The notes below the pieces were generated by a model. It saw nothing but the letters and a program-made list of their open reading frames with translations, had not been told where the DNA came from and did not search any database. A DNA stretch of 64,000 nucleotides from an uncultured Oscillospiraceae bacterium (lineage in GTDB: Bacteria; Bacillota; Clostridia; Oscillospirales; Ruminococcaceae): contig UQMF01000013.1 in the NCBI GenBank assembly GCA_900542145.1, forward strand, positions 1 through 64,000, in the 5' to 3' direction. The position numbers were made by a program, and so were the translations under genes. Below, in pieces: positions 6,094 through 13,638 of this stretch (its first letter is position 1; the number at the start of each line of letters is the position of its first letter).

Positions 6094-8913
6094 TTGGCAA
6101 ACGACAAGATAATCATACGCGGCGCCCGGGAGCACAACCTTAAAAATATAGACGTGACCCTCCCGAGGGACAGCCTTGTGGTAATGACCGGGCTTTCCGG
6201 CAGCGGAAAAAGCTCCCTGGCATTCGATACGATATTTGCGGACGGACAGCGCCGCTATATGGAGAGCCTCTCCTCCTACGCGAGAATGTTCCTGGGACAG
6301 ATGGAAAAACCGGACGTAGACAGCATTGAGGGACTCTCCCCTGCCATCTCCATCGACCAGAAAACCACCTCCAAGAATCCGCGCTCGACCGTGGGTACTG
6401 TGACGGAGATATACGACTACCTGCGACTGATGTACGCCCGTATCGGAATCCCTCACTGCCCCGTCTGCGGCAGAGAGATAAAGCAGCAGACCATTGACGA
6501 GATAGTCGATAAGGTAATGGAACTGCCGGAGCGCACCAAGTTCCAGGTGCTGGCTCCCGTGGTCAGAGGACGCAAGGGCGAGCACCAGAAGGAGTTCGAA
6601 TCCGCCCGGAAGTCCGGATACTCCCGTGTGCGCGTGGACGGGATCGCCTACGACCTCACCGAGAAGATAACCCTGGAGAAGAACAAGAAGCACTCCATAG
6701 AAATAGTAGTTGACCGCCTTGTAATGAAGGACGGCATAAAATCCCGACTGACAGAGAGTATCGAAACCGCCGGGAATCTCACCGGAGGGCTTGTCTACAT
6801 CGATGTCATCGACGGGGAGGAACTGCACTTCTCCCAGAGCTACGCCTGCCCGGAGCACGGAGTTTCCATCGAGGAACTGGTGCCGAGAATGTTCTCGTTC
6901 AACAATCCCTACGGAGCCTGCCCCAAGTGCACCGGTCTGGGAAGCTACCGCCGCGTAGACCCGGACCTCATCATGCCTAATGCCGGACTCACTATCCGCG
7001 GCGGCGCAATAAGGGCTTCCGGCTGGAACTACGCCGAGGGCACAATCGCCGCAATGTACATCGACGCCCTTGCCGAGAAACACGGATTCTCCGTTGACCA
7101 GCCGGTTTCGGAGATACCCCAGGCGGCAATAGATGAGATAATGTACGGCACGAAGGGCGAGAAAATACTCATCAAGCGCCCGAAGCAGCAGGGCGGCGGT
7201 CAGTTCTACACGGATTTCGAGGGAATCGCCGCCAATCTCGAGCGCCGTTACGCCGAAACCAGCAGCCAGTACTCCCGGGATACCATCGAGGAATTCATGA
7301 GCGACGTGGAATGCCCGGAATGCCACGGCGAGCGCCTTAACAAATCGGCTCTGTCGGTGACCGTCGGCGGAAAGAACATCATGGAATTCTGCCGCATGTC
7401 CGTTACGGAAGCGCTGGATTTCGTGAACTCCCTGGAGCTAACTCCGCGCGAAGCGATGATAGCAAAGCAGATCCTGAAGGAGATAAAATCCCGGCTGGGA
7501 TTCCTCCAGAGCGTGGGGCTGGAGTACCTCACACTGGCGCGGTCGGCAGGTACTCTCTCCGGCGGCGAGAGCCAGAGAATACGCCTGGCGACACAGATAG
7601 GAAGCTCCCTGACCGGCGTGCTGTATATTCTGGACGAGCCCTCCATCGGACTCCATCAGCGCGACAACGACAAGCTGATTGCGACTCTGCGCCGTCTGCG
7701 CGACCTAGGAAACACGCTGATTGTCGTGGAGCACGACGAGGACACCATGCGCGCCGCCGACTGGATTGTGGATATCGGACCCGGCGCCGGAATACACGGC
7801 GGCGAAGTCATCTACAGCGGCGAAGTCAAGGGACTTCTAAAATGCAGGAATTCCATCACCGGACAGTACCTCAGCGGCAAGCTGAAGATCCCCGTTCCGG
7901 AAACCCGGCGCGCCCCCTCAGACAAGTGGCTGAAAGTCATCGGCGCGGCGGAGAACAACCTCCGTGGAATCGACGTAGAAATTCCGCTAGGCGTGTTCAC
8001 CTGCGTGACCGGAGTTTCCGGCAGCGGAAAAAGCTCCCTTGTCAACGAGATCATATACAAGCACCTGGTCGGAAAGCTCAACCGCGCCCGGACGCGCCCC
8101 GGAAAGTTCACCGACATGCTGGGCGTGGAATACCTGGATAAGGTGATTATGATAGACCAGTCCCCCATCGGAAGAACTCCGCGCAGCAATCCGGCGACCT
8201 ACACCGGCGTGTTCAACGATATCCGCGAGCTTTTCGCTTCCACCAATGAAGCCAAGGCAAAGGGCTACGGTCCCGGAAGATTCTCCTTCAACATCAAGGG
8301 CGGACGCTGCGAAGCCTGCGAGGGCGACGGCATAATCAAGATAGAAATGCACTTCCTGCCGGACGTATTCGTCCCCTGCGAAGTCTGCAAGGGTCACCGC
8401 TACAACCGCGAAACCCTGGAGGTGCGCTACAAGGGCAAGAACATCTTTGAAGTGCTGGACATGACGGTATCCGAGGGCGTGGAGTTCTTTGCAAATATCC
8501 CCAAGATATACAACAAGCTCAAGACCCTTGAGGAAGTCGGACTGGGCTACATCAAGATAGGTCAGAGCAGCACCACCCTCTCCGGCGGCGAAGCGCAGCG
8601 CATAAAGCTGGCAACGGAGCTTTCCAAGCGGTCCACCGGAAAGACCATCTACATTCTGGACGAGCCCACCACGGGACTTCACACGGCGGACGTGCGCAAG
8701 CTGATCGAAATACTACAGAAGCTTGCCGAGGGCGGAAACACAGTGCTTGTCATTGAGCACAACCTCGACGTGATAAAGACCGCGGACTACATCGTGGACA
8801 TGGGTCCCGAGGGCGGAAGCGGCGGCGGTACAGTCATCGCCAGGGGCACGCCGGAGCAGGTGGCGGAGAATCCTGCAAGCTATACCGGAATGTATCTGAA
8901 AAAAATTCTCTGA
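6094..8913 (+). CDS. uvrA: Excinuclease ABC subunit A (UvrA)
   Basis: UvrA is the damage-recognising ATPase dimer of nucleotide excision repair. At 939 aa it is full-length, with two ABC-type nucleotide-binding halves: Walker A GLSGSGKSS near residue 32 and GVSGSGKSS near residue 637, and the signatures TLSGGESQRI and TLSGGEAQRI. Zinc-binding pairs are visible (CPVCG, CPKC, CPECHG and CEACEGDG...CEVCKG). The start is a TTG (6094) behind GAAAGGA; the codon before the conserved NDKIIIRGAREHNL makes this start convincing. The ribosome site is directly adjacent to the MITE end, so the insertion replaced whatever leader was there. Confidence 0.98.
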   Translation: MANDKIIIRGAREHNLKNIDVTLPRDSLVVMTGLSGSGKSSLAFDTIFADGQRRYMESLSSYARMFLGQMEKPDVDSIEGLSPAISIDQKTTSKNPRSTVGTVTEIYDYLRLMYARIGIPHCPVCGREIKQQTIDEIVDKVMELPERTKFQVLAPVVRGRKGEHQKEFESARKSGYSRVRVDGIAYDLTEKITLEKNKKHSIEIVVDRLVMKDGIKSRLTESIETAGNLTGGLVYIDVIDGEELHFSQSYACPEHGVSIEELVPRMFSFNNPYGACPKCTGLGSYRRVDPDLIMPNAGLTIRGGAIRASGWNYAEGTIAAMYIDALAEKHGFSVDQPVSEIPQAAIDEIMYGTKGEKILIKRPKQQGGGQFYTDFEGIAANLERRYAETSSQYSRDTIEEFMSDVECPECHGERLNKSALSVTVGGKNIMEFCRMSVTEALDFVNSLELTPREAMIAKQILKEIKSRLGFLQSVGLEYLTLARSAGTLSGGESQRIRLATQIGSSLTGVLYILDEPSIGLHQRDNDKLIATLRRLRDLGNTLIVVEHDEDTMRAADWIVDIGPGAGIHGGEVIYSGEVKGLLKCRNSITGQYLSGKLKIPVPETRRAPSDKWLKVIGAAENNLRGIDVEIPLGVFTCVTGVSGSGKSSLVNEIIYKHLVGKLNRARTRPGKFTDMLGVEYLDKVIMIDQSPIGRTPRSNPATYTGVFNDIRELFASTNEAKAKGYGPGRFSFNIKGGRCEACEGDGIIKIEMHFLPDVFVPCEVCKGHRYNRETLEVRYKGKNIFEVLDMTVSEGVEFFANIPKIYNKLKTLEEVGLGYIKIGQSSTTLSGGEAQRIKLATELSKRSTGKTIYILDEPTTGLHTADVRKLIEILQKLAEGGNTVLVIEHNLDVIKTADYIVDMGPEGGSGGGTVIARGTPEQVAENPASYTGMYLKKIL

Positions 8914-8923
8914 ACGGTGTAAC

Positions 8924-8968
8924 GCCTTATCTTCACCCGTGTATATACACATGAAGATAAAAAAGGCG
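8924..8968 (+). other. Long inverted repeat between uvrA and the zinc-ribbon gene
   Basis: CGCCTT-ATCTTCA pairs with TGAAGAT-AAAAAAGGCG across an inner palindrome (GTGTATATACAC). The right arm has a few unpaired A residues. There is no U-tract on either strand, so it is not a classical terminator. It could be a processing or stabilising stem at the end of the uvrA message. Confidence 0.5.
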
Positions 8969-8990
8969 AAAGCCGGAAAGAGGATACAGA

Positions 8991-10391
8991 ATGACAGAAT
9001 TATTAATGGCAAGGTCAGCAACAACGTTACCGGATATCGGTAAGATAGTAGAGAGCTTAACCGGAAGCAGTTTCTCCGGAAGCGCTTTGGAATTCATTGA
9101 CGGGCTGAGCAGTTTCATCGGTGTATTTTCAGGAATATACAGCTTCCTTGCTGTGCTTATACTCTGCTACTTCGGGTACTGCGCATTCCGCACTATCCTT
9201 GCGATACAGGGCTTCATCGGCGGTGCCGGCGTCGGCGCAGTCCTCGGACTTGTGATAGCAATCAAGAACGGGGAATTTGAATCCATAGGTGATTTTGCTA
9301 TAATGGGCGCACTCATTGTCGGCGTCATCGGCTGTGTTCTTGCCAATCTGCTGTACAAGCTTGGTGTGTTCATGTTCTTCTCCAGCAGCACATTCATCGT
9401 CATGCTTCTGCTTGTCGGACTGGGCTCCGGCGGCGACTGGAGCTCAGCAATGACCGCTGGCGCAATAGTCGGCTTCATCGTGGGTATTGTCGCAGTGGCA
9501 GTGGATAAATACTTCATCATCGCCGGCACAGCAACGGTAGGCGCTTTCACCGGCGGCGCAATGATCATGTACTCTAACGCCGCTTTCGGCGTGATCGTCA
9601 CGGTCCTTCTTCTGGTCAGCGGAATCCTCGTGCAGGTGAAACTTACCCAGAAGCTTGCTGATGGAATAAAGGTCGGAAAAAAGAACAAGAATCCCTCCGT
9701 TCAGTATCAGGCTCCGGCAGTGAAGGCACCCATCGTCTGCCCCAGCTGCGGAACTCTGAACCCAGACCCCGGTATGTTCTGCATGAATTGCAGCTCCAAG
9801 CTTCCCAGACCCGTTGCTTCCGCACCGGCTACCTCCGCACAGAGCACAGCCAGACCGGAAAGAATACCGGCGGCTCCCATGGGGGCTGTATGTACCTGCG
9901 TAAACTGCGGTCACACAAACCCTGCCGGACTGGTGTTCTGCGCAAAATGCGGTTACCGTCTGGAAAAGGCGCCCACAACTTCCGCACTTGCGACTGCCTC
10001 AAAGGCACCGACTTCTTCCCAGAAGCCTTCACTCCTTGAAAGGCTTTCCGAAAACAACGACAGCGCAGCAACAAAGAATCTCCGCCGCTGCCCTAACTGT
10101 GGCGCAATGGTCACGGCTTTCAGCAAAACCTGTGAAAAATGCTACGAGCCGTTTGATGATGAAGATGAAAATACCCCTGCGCCAGTATTTCAGGCTGCGC
10201 CGGATTTCGGCACCCAGGCTTACCCCGGGTTCGGTGCTGCACCGATGAACAATGCTCCGGTATACAACGCGCCGGATTACAGCACTGCCCCGGTATCTTC
10301 TCCGGTCGCGGCGCTCCGCTGCCAGGCATGCGGAAATCCCGGAGAGCCGGGCGAAAGATTCTGCAGTGCCTGCGGCAGACCGTTCAACTGA
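8991..10391 (+). CDS. Polytopic membrane protein with four C-terminal zinc ribbons
   Basis: A 466-aa protein. Residues about 45-220 form seven or so hydrophobic, Gly/Ala-rich membrane segments in the style of DUF4203/TMEM198-type domains (family guess). The C-terminal half is cytoplasmic-looking and holds four CxxC...CxxC zinc ribbons: CPSCGT...CMNC, CVNCGH...CAKCG, CPNCGA...CEKC and CQACGN...CSACG, separated by Pro/Ala/Thr-rich linkers. The start follows AGAGG; a second ATG lies 15 bp further in. It stands alone between two hairpins. The ribbons could bind nucleic acid or partner proteins; the function is unknown. Confidence 0.75.
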   Translation: MTELLMARSATTLPDIGKIVESLTGSSFSGSALEFIDGLSSFIGVFSGIYSFLAVLILCYFGYCAFRTILAIQGFIGGAGVGAVLGLVIAIKNGEFESIGDFAIMGALIVGVIGCVLANLLYKLGVFMFFSSSTFIVMLLLVGLGSGGDWSSAMTAGAIVGFIVGIVAVAVDKYFIIAGTATVGAFTGGAMIMYSNAAFGVIVTVLLLVSGILVQVKLTQKLADGIKVGKKNKNPSVQYQAPAVKAPIVCPSCGTLNPDPGMFCMNCSSKLPRPVASAPATSAQSTARPERIPAAPMGAVCTCVNCGHTNPAGLVFCAKCGYRLEKAPTTSALATASKAPTSSQKPSLLERLSENNDSAATKNLRRCPNCGAMVTAFSKTCEKCYEPFDDEDENTPAPVFQAAPDFGTQAYPGFGAAPMNNAPVYNAPDYSTAPVSSPVAALRCQACGNPGEPGERFCSACGRPFN

Positions 10392-10400
10392 TAAGAATAG

Positions 10401-10430
10401 AGAAAGGGACTGTACACGCAGCCCCTTTCT
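10401..10430 (+). terminator. Strong hairpin after the zinc-ribbon gene
   Basis: AGAAAGGG-CTG pairs with CAG-CCCTTTCT around a 6-nt loop with one mismatch on each side. It lies 10 bp past the stop codon. There is no clear U-tract, so termination may be weak or the stem may protect the 3' end. Confidence 0.55.
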
Positions 10431-10453
10431 GACGTATTACACAGGAGGTTACA

Positions 10454-11230
10454 ATGACAGAATACGAGATATTCACACGCTGCTTTCCGGAACTTCCGCT
10501 GACGGAGCAGCATTTCCTGCGGCTTTCCGGGCTGGAACACGGCGCCGTATTCCGGGAGGACAGCGGATTTGCGCTGACGGACGGCGGCTCGATACGGCTG
10601 CTGTGCGTGATTCCGGAAGAGCGCGGCAATGGGCTGGGAACTTCCCTGCTTGCCCGGGCGGAGGAGCATATAAGGACCCGGGGTCACTCCCACGCAGAAC
10701 TTGGCGGAACCTCCTCGCAGCTTCTGATAGGCGCGCCGGAATCCTCCGCGGATTTCTTCCGGAAGCGCGGATATATACTCGCCGACCGCGTAGCCGAGAT
10801 GTACGGCACTCCGGAAATGCTGCGCGAGGCTCCGCCGGCGGACGGTACGGAATTCCGGTTCTTCCGGGACGTTGGACTGGCAGGCGCCGTTGCCGCTGTT
10901 GACGAGGACTGGGTGCAGTACTTTAACGGCGGAGAGATATTCTGCGGCATGTGCGGAAACGACATCGCTTCCTTCTGCATAGTCGAGGACGACGTGGAAT
11001 GCATTTTCTCCTCCGGGAAAACCGGGAGCATAGGCTGCGTGGGGACTGTTCCGGGATTCCGGCGGCGCGGGATCGGGCTGAAAATGGTGGAACTTGCCGC
11101 CCGGGAACTATACAGCCGGGGCTGTGAGCGGATCTTCATTCACTACACCGGGGTGTACGACTGGTACGCGAAGATCGGATTCTGCACCGGACTTATGCTG
11201 TGGCTTGGCGGAAAGGAACTTCACGCTTGA
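10454..11230 (+). CDS. Tandem GNAT-family N-acetyltransferase
   Basis: A 258-aa protein with two GNAT folds. The first has a CoA-binding motif near residues 55-75 (PEERGNGLGTSLL); the second is near 195-215 (VPGFRRRGIGLKMVE), followed by a YDWYAKIGF element typical of the C-terminal GNAT strand. AGGAGG lies seven bases before the ATG. The substrate (amine, peptide or small molecule) cannot be read from the sequence. It stands between two hairpin/promoter boundaries, so it is likely a single-gene unit. Its stop codon overlaps the -35 box of the next gene's promoter. Confidence 0.88.
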   Translation: MTEYEIFTRCFPELPLTEQHFLRLSGLEHGAVFREDSGFALTDGGSIRLLCVIPEERGNGLGTSLLARAEEHIRTRGHSHAELGGTSSQLLIGAPESSADFFRKRGYILADRVAEMYGTPEMLREAPPADGTEFRFFRDVGLAGAVAAVDEDWVQYFNGGEIFCGMCGNDIASFCIVEDDVECIFSSGKTGSIGCVGTVPGFRRRGIGLKMVELAARELYSRGCERIFIHYTGVYDWYAKIGFCTGLMLWLGGKELHA

Positions 11231-11255
11231 CAATTTGCTCCTTTCGTATTACAAT
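11227..11255 (+). promoter_or_regulatory. Consensus sigma-A promoter for the LysR gene
   Basis: TTGACA, 17-bp spacer, TACAAT. The -35 box begins inside the stop codon of the preceding acetyltransferase gene. An AATTG-containing stretch just downstream may be part of a regulator site. Confidence 0.8.
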
Positions 11256-11306
11256 ATAGACAATTGATATACCAGCGCCATCTGATATATACGAAAGGAG
11301 CCTAAT

Positions 11307-12203
11307 ATGTACATAAGCTGTGACTACTACCGGGTATTCTACTATGTTGCGAAATACGGCAGCGTTTCGCAGGCGGCAAAGCTGCTTCTTAACAACCAGC
11401 CGAACCTCACCCGTACAATAAAGAACCTTGAAAGCGAGCTTGGCTGTCCGCTGTTCTCCCGGAGCAACCGCGGTATGAAGCTGACCCCGGAGGGCGAACG
11501 GCTGTATGCGCATATCCGGGTGGCATTCGAACATATCGAAGCCGGAGAAGCGGAGATCATCGGCAGCCGTAATCTTGAGCACGGCTCGGTGTACGTTGCT
11601 TCCAGCGAGATCGCACTGCACTGCATGCTGCTTCCGGTGCTGAAAACCTACCGCAGACTCTATCCCGGCGTGAGAATACGGATAAGCAACCACTCCACGC
11701 CCCAGGCTATCGAAGCGATAAAGGACGGCACCGCGGATTTCGCAGTTGTCACCAATCCTGCGGTGAACTATGCGTCCCTCACCGAACAGCCGGTAAAGCG
11801 CCTGAAGGAAGCCGCCGTGTGCAGCAATTCGGCTTTCCCGGAGCTGACCGGAAGAAAAATAGGTCTAGCCAAGCTGCTGGAATACCCGATGATCTCCTTT
11901 GCCTCGGATACGAAGTCGTTCAGGTTCTATTCTGATTTCTTTGCAGAACATGGGATGCACTACCGCCCGGAGATAGAAGCCGCCACCGCCGGGCAGATAA
12001 TCTCGATGGTGGAATCCGACCTCGGCGTCGGATTCGTGCCGGAGGACTTCCTTGTCGGCAGTTCCGGAATCTCCACGATCGACCTTGTGGAGCAGCTTCC
12101 GGACCGGGAAATATGTATCGTCAAGCGGCGTGACCAGCCGCTCAGCGTCGCCGCAAGAAAGCTGGAGGACCTTATTCTCAGACAGCGCGAGGATAACGAA
12201 TGA
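11307..12203 (+). CDS. LysR-family transcriptional regulator
   Basis: A 298-aa regulator with an N-terminal winged helix (SVSQAAKLLLNNQPNLTRTI, residues about 20-39, then LESELGCPLFSR) and a C-terminal periplasmic-binding-like effector domain (about 90-290). AAAGGAG precedes the ATG. LysR regulators often control a divergent neighbour, but none is divergent here: the acetyltransferase gene upstream points the same way. The target genes and effector are therefore unknown. Residues around 185-200 (LEYPMISFASDTKSF) fall where effector-contacting loops lie in the family. Confidence 0.93.
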   Translation: MYISCDYYRVFYYVAKYGSVSQAAKLLLNNQPNLTRTIKNLESELGCPLFSRSNRGMKLTPEGERLYAHIRVAFEHIEAGEAEIIGSRNLEHGSVYVASSEIALHCMLLPVLKTYRRLYPGVRIRISNHSTPQAIEAIKDGTADFAVVTNPAVNYASLTEQPVKRLKEAAVCSNSAFPELTGRKIGLAKLLEYPMISFASDTKSFRFYSDFFAEHGMHYRPEIEAATAGQIISMVESDLGVGFVPEDFLVGSSGISTIDLVEQLPDREICIVKRRDQPLSVAARKLEDLILRQREDNE

Positions 12204-12274
12204 ACCGCTGATATATAAAAATTGTACCTCTCAATTAATAGAAAACAGGATATCAAATAATCAGGAGGTTTATT

Positions 12275-13126
12275 ATGACCAATCAAGAATTCGTAGAACG
12301 CATATGCGCTTCGGCAAAATCCGTACATCATAAAACATACTCTGCCGATGAAATTGTTGCAAAAATTCGCAAGATTTATTCCGGTAATATTAACACAAGC
12401 AAGATTGTGGAATGTTTTTTGATTATTGGAAATATATCATTTGAGCGTGTCGAAAAACATTCTAACGATGAACTGAGATTTGACCTGGGTTGGTGTTACC
12501 CTGTAGAGTTTTGGTCAGATATCGGCTGTGTTGTTAACGGAATCGGTATTGTAGATAATTGCGCCGGCAGGATAGAGAGATTTCATATTTCGGAACAGGG
12601 TAAATTCTATAATCAAGACCATAAACTGATTGCCGAGAATATAGAGGATTTTGCTGAATACATCACTACTGTGGAATATGATTATCACCCGAAAACAACT
12701 CAGCGAACATACGATATGTTGCGGTTTTTTGGTTGGTATGAGGGTAGGCACATCGACACAACTGCGTTTGAACAAGAGCTGAATCGACGCGGAATCGAGT
12801 TGTCTAAGGAACAGCTTGATTTTTTCGGAGAGTTTAGCGGTCTGTATTTTAATTTTGACAGTGACTGCTGGTATTTTTATTCATTGGAACAAATCTTGGA
12901 ACAAAATAAGATTATCGACCATGTGTTGGAAAAAAGGAATTCCCGTAAGCATCCAACGGTTTTGTGCGGAAAAACAATGGGCGGTCCGCTTGCTGTTGAC
13001 GGTAACGGTATAATACAATTCTTTTATGCCTACCCTCAAGGCAGAACAACGATGGAATGTATAAACAACTTGTGTGAGGGTGTTTCGGAAGATTGCAAAT
13101 GGATTGCTCCGGGGCAGGACAATTAA
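12275..13126 (+). CDS. SUKH-family immunity-like protein, probably acquired
   Basis: A 283-aa cytosolic protein. The C-terminal half (about 145-265) fits the SUKH-3 pattern of polymorphic-toxin immunity proteins: FFGWYEGRHIDTTAFE, then FFGEFSGLYFNF, then GGPLAVDGNGIIQFFY. The N-terminal half may be a second, diverged SUKH-like domain. AGGAGG precedes the ATG. The gene is clearly AT-rich (about 40% GC by eye against mid-50s around it) and its codon use differs from its neighbours, so recent transfer is likely. No toxin gene lies beside it; an orphan immunity gene protecting against neighbours' toxins is the best guess. The SUKH assignment is by motif only. Confidence 0.65.
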   Translation: MTNQEFVERICASAKSVHHKTYSADEIVAKIRKIYSGNINTSKIVECFLIIGNISFERVEKHSNDELRFDLGWCYPVEFWSDIGCVVNGIGIVDNCAGRIERFHISEQGKFYNQDHKLIAENIEDFAEYITTVEYDYHPKTTQRTYDMLRFFGWYEGRHIDTTAFEQELNRRGIELSKEQLDFFGEFSGLYFNFDSDCWYFYSLEQILEQNKIIDHVLEKRNSRKHPTVLCGKTMGGPLAVDGNGIIQFFYAYPQGRTTMECINNLCEGVSEDCKWIAPGQDN

Positions 13127-13251
13127 TAGCTTGATTTGAAACAAGGATACCCGCCCTTTAGCACCGCATAAACTGTTGGCATATCACCGAACCATCGTCT
13201 GGCGCTTGACAGTTGCCGATGTACTGGACTTTGTTTTCCGATAATATGAAT

Positions 13252-13271
13252 GGGGCTGCAAACGCAGCCCC
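13252..13271 (-). terminator. Hairpin between the SUKH-like gene and the Cys-rich peptide gene
   Basis: A perfect 8-bp GC stem (GGGGCTGC/GCAGCCCC, 4-nt loop) lies 29 bp past the stop of the leftward small gene. Both sides are only moderately T/A-rich. It may serve the converging transcripts from either side. Confidence 0.6.
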
Positions 13272-13299
13272 ATCTTGTTATGCGCTGACCGGAAAGCTA

Positions 13300-13446
13300 T
13301 CAGCAGCCGCAGCCGTTGTTGTTTCCGCAGCCACCGCCGCAGCCGTTGTCACAGCCGCCGCAGCTGTTACCGCAGCCACAGAACAGGATAAGAATGAGAA
13401 TGATGATCCAGCAGCAGTTGCCGCCGCCAAAGTTGAAGCATGACAT
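13300..13446 (-). CDS. 48-aa Cys/Gly-rich small membrane peptide
   Basis: A small gene with an ideal AGGAGG site 7 bp before its ATG. The product opens with MSCFNFGGGNCC, continues with one short membrane segment (WIIILILILF, residues 13-22) and ends in a Cys/Gly/Asn tail (CGCGNSCGGC...CGC). Eleven of 48 residues are Cys. Similar peptides occur in Clostridia, sometimes named high-cysteine or chorion-like proteins, without known function; I assign none. The opposite strand has a longer Ala/Val-rich reading frame, but it has no ribosome site and is a shadow of the repetitive GC-rich codons here. Confidence 0.75.
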   Translation of the reverse strand: MSCFNFGGGNCCWIIILILILFCGCGNSCGGCDNGCGGGCGNNNGCGC

Positions 13447-13638
13447 AATCGTGTCCTCCTGAAAATATCGTTCAGAAACGTTCCGCTTCCCTTTGAAGCT
13501 TCCGTTTCATAGTACATAATATGCATATCGGGCAGAAGCGTTACAGAAAATTTCCTGATGATGAAATATTTACCGCATTACGGCGCATACTATCATTATC
13601 ACAGCGGCGCAATGCCGTTTGCTCAGGAGGTCACACGC

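Noticed and set aside
6061..7326. Minus-strand 421-aa frame opposite uvrA
   Set aside because: Reads through a conserved gene on the other strand without any recognisable motif.
13213..13443. Plus-strand Ala/Val-rich 76-aa frame
   Set aside because: Complement of the Cys/Gly-rich peptide codons; no ribosome site, while the opposite strand has AGGAGG.
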